A stretch of 47,012 nucleotides of DNA from Massilia sp. MS-15 (lineage in GTDB: Bacteria; Pseudomonadota; Gammaproteobacteria; Burkholderiales; Burkholderiaceae_D). The notes under the pieces are model-generated. The model saw nothing but the letters and a program-made list of their open reading frames with translations, did no database searches and was not told the origin of the DNA. Positions 1-5,584 of the stretch are shown here, in pieces (position 1 is the first letter of the stretch; the number at the start of each line of letters is the position of its first letter). The DNA is taken from positions 1 to 47,012 of the forward strand of contig NZ_JAIWIA010000047.1 of NCBI RefSeq assembly GCF_020176695.1, written 5' to 3'. The translations under genes were made by a program, and so were the position numbers.

Positions 1-331
1 GGGGATGCATTACCCAAGTTGGTCGTTGTGCAGTAGAGGTGCGAAGTGGGTTTAAGCTCGCAACAGGTTAACAATCTAAGACATCAGTCTATCCTGCCCG
101 AAGAACCAAACCCTCAAAGGCAGTCCTCAATGCATTCGATTCGCATGCGAACGGCGCCGAGACCGGGATTTGCGCAATACCTCAGCATTCACCGGGAGGC
201 AAACTGCCGCTCAGCGCCTGCACCAGATGACCCTGCCAGGCGCTCTTACGCATCTGCGAAGCGACGCAATACTGAATCAATTTGGCCGGCGCGACCATAG
301 GCAACTTCTCAGTTCACACTTGGAGGCATAC
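1..331. other. Upstream segment without a recognised gene
   Basis: I see no credible gene here. An 84-codon open frame (46-300) and an in-frame 5' extension of the AlpA frame (from 170) have compositions unlike known families and no good ribosome binding site. The stretch probably contains the promoter of the AlpA-like gene and the end of whatever lies to the left in the island. Confidence 0.5.
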
Positions 332-586
332 ATGGATCAGCAAGCGATTGACACCGCTATCGAGCGTCGCGCGTCAAGCAACCGTGCCGACATTCGGTTC
401 ATCAGGTTGAAGGAGGTGATAGCGATCTGCGGGAAATCGCGCAGCAGTGTGTACGACGCGATAAAGAGGGGCGCTTTCCCAAGGCCGGTAAAGCTCCAGG
501 GTCGATCGGCGGCATGGATCAAGAGCGAAGTCGAGCAGTGGGCCGTGCAGTGCATTCGTGCTAGCCGCCGAGACTGCAACTCCTAG
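332..586 (+). CDS. AlpA-family phage/island transcriptional regulator
   Basis: An 84-residue protein with a MerR-like winged helix of the AlpA (CP4-57 prophage regulator) type. The core is FIRLKEVIAICGKSRSSVYD followed by a basic turn and FPRPVKLQGRSAAW, then an amphipathic KSEVEQW helix. Family members are small DNA-binding activators, often of integrase or excision genes of P4-like islands. The ATG at 332 is chosen because GGAGG lies at 322-326; the frame stays open upstream to 170 but without family similarity. Its stop codon overlaps the end of the convergent AbiEii gene by 4 bp. Its targets are unknown; the integrase or the AbiE operon are reasonable guesses. Confidence 0.82.
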   Translation: MDQQAIDTAIERRASSNRADIRFIRLKEVIAICGKSRSSVYDAIKRGAFPRPVKLQGRSAAWIKSEVEQWAVQCIRASRRDCNS

Positions 587-1440
587 CCTGCCGCCCCACT
601 GTCGAGTAAGCCCAAGAGTCGCCGTAGTTCCGCTGTCACTTCTGCTAAGTCCGGCGCCATGAGTTTGCTCTTCGAGAGAAATGCTCGCCACTGCTGCTGT
701 TTGGATGGACTCGCCGCAAAAGCGTCAGACAGTCCGAGCGGCGCGGCCTGGGGCACCTCAGTTCTCCGGCGGGCGAACGTGGCCTGGACCGCCTGACGGA
801 GAATAGCCTCATCGATCTCGGCATAGATCGCAAGGAACCACAGGTCGAAGTAATCCTTCAGGCGCGTGTTCGCCATACCCAAGCTGACGATCGCTTCATA
901 CTTTTCGGCGATGACGGTGTACATTGGATAGGCACGCAACGATGGTGGCGCGACATCCTCCAAAAGCGCTGGAAACTGCACGAGTTCCGCTGCAGGCGTC
1001 ACGGCATCGCCGTATCCAACGTCGATCTGCACCGAGCAGCGCGCACCATCCAGTGTGCCGAGCAGTGTAACTCGCACGCCTTCATAGTTGGCTTCCTTGC
1101 GAATCCGCGCCGCGTGCACGCTGCCCCGGTCGAAGACCATCCCGTCATCGGATGGCTGAACACAGACCTGCTGAAAGACCTCGATCAGGTCGTCAAGCTC
1201 GGAAGACCCGAAGCCAAGCAAGTCGATATCCCGGGTTGGCCGGTGCGGCTGGTCGAACCACAGGTCGAAGAGAAGCGCCCCCTTCAGCATGAACTGATCG
1301 GCCCAGGGCGACACGCTCAAACGGTACAGCAGCCGCTCGAGCGAATACCGCGTCAGGATCAGGTTGAAGTCCGTCCTGTCGGCCCGTGCGCGGTTCAGAA
1401 GCCGTGCGCGAACCGATGCGGCACGATTCGCTGCTTTCAT
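583..1440 (-). CDS. AbiEii/AbiGii-family nucleotidyltransferase toxin
   Basis: A 285-residue protein of the AbiEii toxin family (type IV toxin-antitoxin, phage abortive infection). The nucleotidyltransferase signature is visible: KGALL at residues 53-57 and PTRDIDLLG around 68-76, with the metal-binding pair D71 and D73. The family C-terminal motif EKYEAIV...RLKDYFDLW also follows. Known members transfer nucleotides, for example to tRNA 3' ends, and stop growth unless the cognate AbiEi is present. The start at 1440 is preferred over an upstream in-frame codon at 1509 because the ATG overlaps the antitoxin stop codon as ATGA, the normal arrangement for coupled translation. It is transcribed with the antitoxin from the divergent promoter region near 2060-2100. 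The length is normal and the motifs are intact, so it is probably functional. Confidence 0.9.
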   Translation of the reverse strand: MKAANRAASVRARLLNRARADRTDFNLILTRYSLERLLYRLSVSPWADQFMLKGALLFDLWFDQPHRPTRDIDLLGFGSSELDDLIEVFQQVCVQPSDDGMVFDRGSVHAARIRKEANYEGVRVTLLGTLDGARCSVQIDVGYGDAVTPAAELVQFPALLEDVAPPSLRAYPMYTVIAEKYEAIVSLGMANTRLKDYFDLWFLAIYAEIDEAILRQAVQATFARRRTEVPQAAPLGLSDAFAASPSKQQQWRAFLSKSKLMAPDLAEVTAELRRLLGLLDSGAAG

Positions 1441-2042
1441 GCCGCCCCCACAGCTTCCAGATACGGACGCATGACGTTTGCTACCCTGCAGATCTCCGCA
1501 TAGCGCCACAGTTCGTCCATTGTCGCCCGCTTATCGTTCCAGGCTTCGCGCAGGGCTTCGAGCGCAACATCGAGGCCAATCTTGTTGCGGAACTTGAAAC
1601 AGTCAGCAACCGTCTTCGCCACGCTGAACACGCGCACCTGGGCGCCAGCGATGTCTGCAATGTCGACGCCCTCGGTCATCGCCGGTCCCGACATGCGGAC
1701 TACCCGTAGCGGCGGATAATCGAAACGCGGAGCACGAGCCTTGTGCGGTATGGCGAGCCAGACGTCGGATGACTGCTGCGTGGTCAGATCATGAAAACGC
1801 AGCGCGGAAAGCAGGCATAGCACGCCGCTTGCGCTGCGTGTCGTTACCTCGGCAAAGCTCTCGTACTCGGACGCAGAGCGGTCGGGCAATGTGTACAGGC
1901 CTCGGCCGAGTTTAAGCAGCCGGCCTTCGTCGGTCAGCGAGGCCAGCAGTGCACGCGATGCACCGGCACTGTCCACATCCCGTGTACGCAGTATGCCTTT
2001 GGACCGGGCAAGCTCAAGAATTCGTTCAGCTTGTTGACTCAT
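1437..2042 (-). CDS. AbiEi-family antitoxin / autorepressor
   Basis: A 201-residue protein with the AbiEi N-terminal winged-helix domain: AERILELARSKGILRTRDVD, then a second helix pair and the wing LLKLGRGLYTLPD. A larger C-terminal domain follows (ALRFHDLTTQQSSDVWLAIP ... VRVFSVAKTVADCFKFRNKIG) that is typical of the antitoxin. It neutralises the AbiEii product and, in studied systems, binds inverted repeats in its own promoter. The ATG at 2042 is chosen because upstream in-frame codons lie inside the candidate operator and promoter. The ribosome binding site is weak. It overlaps the toxin start by 4 bp. Confidence 0.88.
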   Translation of the reverse strand: MSQQAERILELARSKGILRTRDVDSAGASRALLASLTDEGRLLKLGRGLYTLPDRSASEYESFAEVTTRSASGVLCLLSALRFHDLTTQQSSDVWLAIPHKARAPRFDYPPLRVVRMSGPAMTEGVDIADIAGAQVRVFSVAKTVADCFKFRNKIGLDVALEALREAWNDKRATMDELWRYAEICRVANVMRPYLEAVGAA

Positions 2043-2057
2043 GAAGCCAGTGTACAC

Positions 2058-2099
2058 AAAACATCGGCACTTATCCATATATGCCGACATTTTGTTCAA
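2058..2099 (-). promoter_or_regulatory. Candidate AbiE promoter and palindromic operator
   Basis: Imperfect inverted repeat with arms AAAACATCGGCA (2058-2069) and TGCCGACATTTT (2082-2093), 10 of 12 positions complementary, spaced by 12 bp. On the minus strand TTGAAC (2094-2099) and GATAAG (2070-2075) form a plausible -35/-10 pair with 18 bp spacing. The repeat covers the promoter, so a bound AbiEi dimer would block it. The repeat is seen directly; its role is inferred from AbiEi autoregulation in other systems. Confidence 0.5.
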
Positions 2100-2245
2100 T
2101 ATCTCCTATTACGGAGTGCCTGAACCGGATGCAGACTGAAGGCATCGCATCCATTGGATTTGCATACGATTGCAAACATATCGATTGCTCTACGGCAGCA
2201 TGCTTCGGCATACAATTGATGAGTCGACAAAATATACTGAAGGTC

Positions 2246-3982
2246 ATGCAGACCATTCCTCACTACGATCAGAACGCCGAGCAGCTTGTCTCCCAGTACG
2301 AATCGCTGAGCTTCGAGCATGTGCACCCTGCCCTGCTGGATCTGCTGCCACCGCCCGGCGCGACGATTCTTGACGTCGGCGCCGGTTCCGGAAGGGACGC
2401 CGCCTGGTTTGCGGCCAAAGGATACGATGTCGTTGCAGCCGAGCCCTCGGAAGCGATGCGTACGCTGGCGCGCCAGCGTCATCCTTCGCCACGCATTCAC
2501 TGGGTGGCTGACAGCCTGCCGGACTTAGCCCAGGTACGCCGGCTGGGACTTACCTTCGATCTGATCCTGCTCTCTGCGGTCTGGATGCACGTTCCACCGG
2601 CTGCACGCCAGCGTGCCCTGCGAAAGCTGGCGACGCTGCTGTCGCCAAATGGACGCATCGCCATCAGCCTTCGCATCGGTCCACCCGATACCGATCGCGC
2701 TATGTACGAGGTGACGCTGCCGGAGCTGACGGCGATGGCCCAGCAGTTCGGCCTCAGGCTGGTACACACCGACGACAGCCCCGACAGGCTGGGCCGGCCG
2801 GGCATTTCGTGGACGACTGCGGTCCTTGGGCTACCGGATGATGGCTTGGGCGCACTCCCGCTGCTGCGCCACTTGATCCTCACCGACGGGAAGTCATCGA
2901 CCTACAAGATTGCACTGCTGCGCATCCTCGCCAGGATCGCCGATACCGCGGCCGGAGCTGCCCGCCACGAACCGGACTTCGTTGTCCTGCCAATGGGCCT
3001 GGTGGCGCTCTTTTGGCTACGCATGTACAAGCCGCTCATCGAGGGTGGGCTTCCTCAAATGCCGCCCAACCGGGCCGGGAACGCACCGGGATTCGTCACC
3101 AACAACTTTACGGCCTTGCGTCCGATTCGCCCGGTGGAGCTCCGTGCGGGGATGGCGTTCTACGACGACACAGCGCGGCACCTTCACGGCAGCCTGTGGG
3201 AGATCTCCAGGCTGATACGCGAAATGCCGGTCAAGTACCTGCGCTGGCCGGCGAGCGACGAGAACATCTTCCACATCAGGCACCAACGCCGTACATCGAC
3301 CCCATCGAGCCTGCGCATCGATGACCCTTTCCTGTGGAGCTTCGGCGAATTTCATGTTCCGCTCCAGATCTGGGATGCGCTCAGCCACTACAACGTGTGG
3401 GTCGAGCCGGTCCTCGTTGCGGAATGGGTGCGCCTGATGGAGTCCTACGCGGGGCAACTTGGCCCGGCACTCGGCCAAACTGCGTATTCGCTGCTTGCCT
3501 GGGCAGATCCCGAGCGCGACACCAGCTTCGCGCGTGCCGCCGTCGAACGGCTTCGCACGCGAGGCAAGTCCATCTACTGCGTCTGGTCGGGCCAGCGCCT
3601 GCGGGATGAGTACGACATCGACCATTGCTTTCCCTTTGCCGCGTGGCCCTGTGGAGATGCCTGGAACCTGATGCCCGCATCGAAGCGGATCAACAACGAG
3701 AAGTCGAACCGCCTGGTCACCCAGACCGGACTGGAACGCGCCAGCGATCGCATCACCGAATGGTGGGAAGAGGCCTTCCTGTCGGCGGGAAGCGAGGCGC
3801 GTCACCGCTTCTTCCTCGAAGCCGAGCAAACCCTGCCGATGCTGGAGACTGCCGCTTCTCCGGCAGACCTGATCGATGCGATGAAGGTACAGCGCATTCG
3901 CTTGGCAAAGGATCAGGGTTTGCGCCCATGGGAGTCAGGCGCAATCAAAGAGCAGCTTGTACTTAGCCCTGACTACACTTGA
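2246..3982 (+). CDS. Class I SAM methyltransferase fused to HNH nuclease
   Basis: A 578-residue two-part protein. Residues about 20-200 are a class I SAM-dependent methyltransferase with motif I ILDVGAGSG at 41-49, the acidic ribose contact in AAEPSEAM, and a UbiG/small-molecule-like fold without DNA-methyltransferase DPPY or PC motifs. Residues about 215-430 are an all-alpha/beta linker domain (KSSTYKIALLRILARIAD ... LPMGLVALFWLRMYKPLI) of the kind that precedes some HNH nucleases. Residues about 445-500 hold the HNH core IDHCFPFAAWPCGDAWNLMP then NNEKSNRL, with D459-H460 and the NLMP and N/K positions present. The ATG at 2246 follows AAGG and starts at the family-like MQTIPHYDQ; in-frame ATGs at 2219 and earlier are alternatives. 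It is divergent from AbiE and convergent with the integrase. I recall similar fusions in databases annotated only as methyltransferases, with no known function. A restriction-like or other defence role is inference. Confidence 0.85.
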   Translation: MQTIPHYDQNAEQLVSQYESLSFEHVHPALLDLLPPPGATILDVGAGSGRDAAWFAAKGYDVVAAEPSEAMRTLARQRHPSPRIHWVADSLPDLAQVRRLGLTFDLILLSAVWMHVPPAARQRALRKLATLLSPNGRIAISLRIGPPDTDRAMYEVTLPELTAMAQQFGLRLVHTDDSPDRLGRPGISWTTAVLGLPDDGLGALPLLRHLILTDGKSSTYKIALLRILARIADTAAGAARHEPDFVVLPMGLVALFWLRMYKPLIEGGLPQMPPNRAGNAPGFVTNNFTALRPIRPVELRAGMAFYDDTARHLHGSLWEISRLIREMPVKYLRWPASDENIFHIRHQRRTSTPSSLRIDDPFLWSFGEFHVPLQIWDALSHYNVWVEPVLVAEWVRLMESYAGQLGPALGQTAYSLLAWADPERDTSFARAAVERLRTRGKSIYCVWSGQRLRDEYDIDHCFPFAAWPCGDAWNLMPASKRINNEKSNRLVTQTGLERASDRITEWWEEAFLSAGSEARHRFFLEAEQTLPMLETAASPADLIDAMKVQRIRLAKDQGLRPWESGAIKEQLVLSPDYT

Positions 3983-4002
3983 CTGGCACTGCGGCGCAGC
4001 TG

Positions 4003-4019
4003 ACTACGTCATGACGTAA
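4003..4019. repeat. 17-bp palindromic repeat, intergenic copy
   Basis: ACTACGTCATGACGTAA contains the perfect 14-bp palindrome TACGTCATGACGTA (4005-4018). It lies between the methyltransferase-HNH stop and the integrase stop. An identical 17-mer in opposite orientation lies inside the integrase gene at 4696-4712. Confidence 0.75.
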
Positions 4020-4042
4020 TTCTCCAGAGTGTCGAAAGCCAC

Positions 4043-5269
4043 TCACCCGCGTTCTTGCGCGATTAACGCCGCGGTTTGGTCGCTTGCGCAATAGTCGGCC
4101 CATGCCTGCATCAGGATCATACGCTTGTCGAGCAGGTCTCCGCGCCTGTATGCCGCCTCCACCCTGTCCGGCAGGTTGTGCGCCAGTGCGTGTTCGCATA
4201 CCTCACGCGGGAACGAGTTGCCCTCCCACTCCGCGCACCAGTCGCGGAACGTCGAACGGAAACCATGAACAGTAATGTCACTGCGCTCCATTCGCCGCAG
4301 AACGGCCGTCAGGCTCATGTCCGACAACGTCGTTTTCGCGTCTCGCCCTGGAAAAACAAAGCCCCCACGGCGCTTCAGCGCACGCAGGAGAGCTATCGCA
4401 CCGGTGGACAGCGGAACGCGGTGCTCCTTCCCTGCTTTCATGCGCCCGGCGGGGATGGTCCACAGCTTCGCTTCAAGGTCGATCTCATCCCACGTCGCGC
4501 CGCGCACCTCACCCGACCGGCACGCCGTCAGGATCGCGAACTCGATCGCACGAGCCGAGACGCCATCGCGTTGCCGCAGCTCCGTCATGAAGCTGCCCAC
4601 TTCACGCCATGGCAGCGCGGGATGGTTCTTCACCGGTGCGATCTTGTTCGGATTGGCGAGCAGGTTTTCCAGGTGCCCGCGCCAGCGCGCCGGATTTACG
4701 TCATGACGTAGTTTGCGCGTGGCCGCCCAGTCCAGGATGCTCTCGATGCGTCCGCGCAAGCGTGTCGCGGTTTCAGTCTTTGTTTTCCAGATAGGGCTGA
4801 GCACTTTCACGATCAGGTCCGTGTCCACGTCGGCCACCGGCAACGAGCCGATGACAGGGCTGGCATACATGGCGAGCGTGGTCTCCCACTGCGCCGCGTG
4901 TTTGGCACTCTTCCAGCTGCCACGGTGCGCGTCGATGTACGATGCAGCGCATTCGTCGAAGCTCACGCCCTTGGCCTGGCGCTGCGCATGCTCGGCGCGG
5001 GTTTTATCCCGTTCTTCCAGCGGGTCGCGCTTATCCAGCAAAAGCAGCCGGCATGCACGCGCCTTCTCACGCGCGAGCGCCAGGTCGACGGTGATGCATG
5101 ATCCAAGGCCCATCTCGCGACGTCGGCCGGCGAGATCGTAGCGGAAGATCCAGCTTTTGGAACCGCTCCGGGACACCTGCAGCCATAATCCGCCGCCGTC
5201 GCCGTAAAGCCCTGGGCGCGTCACGGAACGCACCTTGATCGCAGAAAGCTTGTTGATCGTGTAGCTCAT
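4043..5269 (-). CDS. P4-type tyrosine integrase
   Basis: A 408-residue site-specific recombinase. The N-terminal arm-binding (DUF4102) domain begins with LSAIKVRSVTRPGLYGDGGG and includes LWLQVSRSG...WIFRY. A SAM-like core-binding domain spans about 100-200. The catalytic domain shows R251 (TACRSGEVRG), the HGFRSTFRDW box with H335 and R338, H361 in CEHALAH, and the nucleophile Y374 in EAAYRRGD. All catalytic residues are present and the length is normal. The ATG at 5269 has AAGGTGGG upstream; an in-frame codon at 5329 lacks one. Its 5' end faces the 3' end of tRNA-Ser, which is the probable attachment target. It should catalyse integration and, with an excisionase (the AlpA-like gene may control this), excision of the island. 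Confidence 0.95.
   Translation of the reverse strand: MSYTINKLSAIKVRSVTRPGLYGDGGGLWLQVSRSGSKSWIFRYDLAGRRREMGLGSCITVDLALAREKARACRLLLLDKRDPLEERDKTRAEHAQRQAKGVSFDECAASYIDAHRGSWKSAKHAAQWETTLAMYASPVIGSLPVADVDTDLIVKVLSPIWKTKTETATRLRGRIESILDWAATRKLRHDVNPARWRGHLENLLANPNKIAPVKNHPALPWREVGSFMTELRQRDGVSARAIEFAILTACRSGEVRGATWDEIDLEAKLWTIPAGRMKAGKEHRVPLSTGAIALLRALKRRGGFVFPGRDAKTTLSDMSLTAVLRRMERSDITVHGFRSTFRDWCAEWEGNSFPREVCEHALAHNLPDRVEAAYRRGDLLDKRMILMQAWADYCASDQTAALIAQERG
4696..4712. repeat. 17-bp palindromic repeat, copy inside integrase
   Basis: Identical in inverted orientation to 4003-4019; the 14-bp palindrome is at 4697-4710. In the integrase frame it encodes the residues KLRHDVN near position 186-192. 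Confidence 0.75.
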
Positions 5270-5358
5270 CGGTGTACCCACCTTTCGACCACATTCTTCA
5301 CTCTCAAACCTACCCACCGCCCTACCCACTCAGACGAGCGGGATGCAGGTAGATTCTA

Positions 5359-5378
5359 GTGGACGTCGGTGGACACCG
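5359..5378. repeat. Two tandem 10-bp direct repeats by the integrase
   Basis: GTGGACGTCG (5359-5368) is followed directly by GTGGACACCG (5369-5378), 8 of 10 identical at one helical turn. They lie between the integrase start and the tRNA. Integrases of this type bind short direct repeats (arm sites) beside the core site, so this is a candidate arm site. No experimental consensus is known to me for this integrase. Confidence 0.4.
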
Positions 5379-5389
5379 ATTTTGACATT

Positions 5390-5404
5390 TCTCCTATGAG
5401 GAGA
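5390..5404. repeat. Short perfect inverted repeat next to tRNA terminator
   Basis: TCTCCT (5390-5395) and AGGAGA (5399-5404) around a 3-base centre. It lies between the candidate arm repeats and the tRNA terminator, close to where an island junction is expected. A related pattern, CTCCTAT...GGAG, occurs at about 2103-2115 upstream of the methyltransferase gene. The function is unknown. Confidence 0.4.
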
Positions 5405-5406
5405 CG

Positions 5407-5431
5407 AAAAAAAGCCCCAACTTGTGGGGCT
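5407..5431 (-). terminator. Rho-independent terminator of tRNA-Ser
   Basis: On the minus strand, stem AGCCCCA / TGGGGCT (5425-5431 and 5413-5419) with a 5-base loop, followed by a run of seven T. It lies 16 bases after the encoded CCA of tRNA-Ser. Confidence 0.9.
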
Positions 5432-5446
5432 CTTGTTCAGTATGCT

Positions 5447-5536
5447 TGGCGGAAGCGGTGAGATTCGAACTCACGAACGGGTTCCCCCGTCGGCAGTTTT
5501 CAAGACTGCTGCCTTCAACCACTCGGCCACGCTTCC
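5447..5536 (-). tRNA. tRNA-Ser (anticodon TGA)
   Basis: 90-nt class II tRNA read on the minus strand. The acceptor stem is GGAAGCG/CGCTTCC with encoded 3' CCA at 5447-5449. The D arm begins GCCGAGTGGTTGAAGGC, the anticodon loop is CTTGAAA with TGA at 5500-5502, a long variable arm carries GACGGGGGAACCCGTT, and the T loop is GTTCGAATC. The gene is intact despite island insertion, so the element must restore the 3' end, as P4-like elements do. Confidence 0.97.
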
Positions 5537-5584
5537 CTTGAGGAACCGGCATTATACATAAACCATCCGCGCCGGATAGCAGAT

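Larger units (their letters stand above)
1..5446. mobile_element. Genomic island (partial) integrated at tRNA-Ser(TGA)
   Basis: The segment holds a tyrosine integrase whose 5' end faces the 3' end of tRNA-Ser, followed by accessory genes (methyltransferase-HNH, AbiE toxin-antitoxin, AlpA regulator). Everything beyond the tRNA is ordinary core genome. This is the usual layout of P4-type integrative elements, which recombine into the 3' end of a tRNA gene. I looked for a second copy of the tRNA 3' sequence between 1 and 5446 and found none, so the distal attachment site is most likely to the left of the window. The exact right junction, in the tRNA 3' end or in the terminator just after it, cannot be fixed from one sequence. 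Confidence 0.8.

Noticed and set aside
46..300. 84-codon open frame at the left end
   Set aside because: No ribosome binding site, no family resemblance and unusual composition; probably chance.
1..5446. Insertion sequence or transposase remnants in the island
   Set aside because: No transposase fragments or terminal inverted repeats of IS type were seen; only integrase-type mobility is supported.
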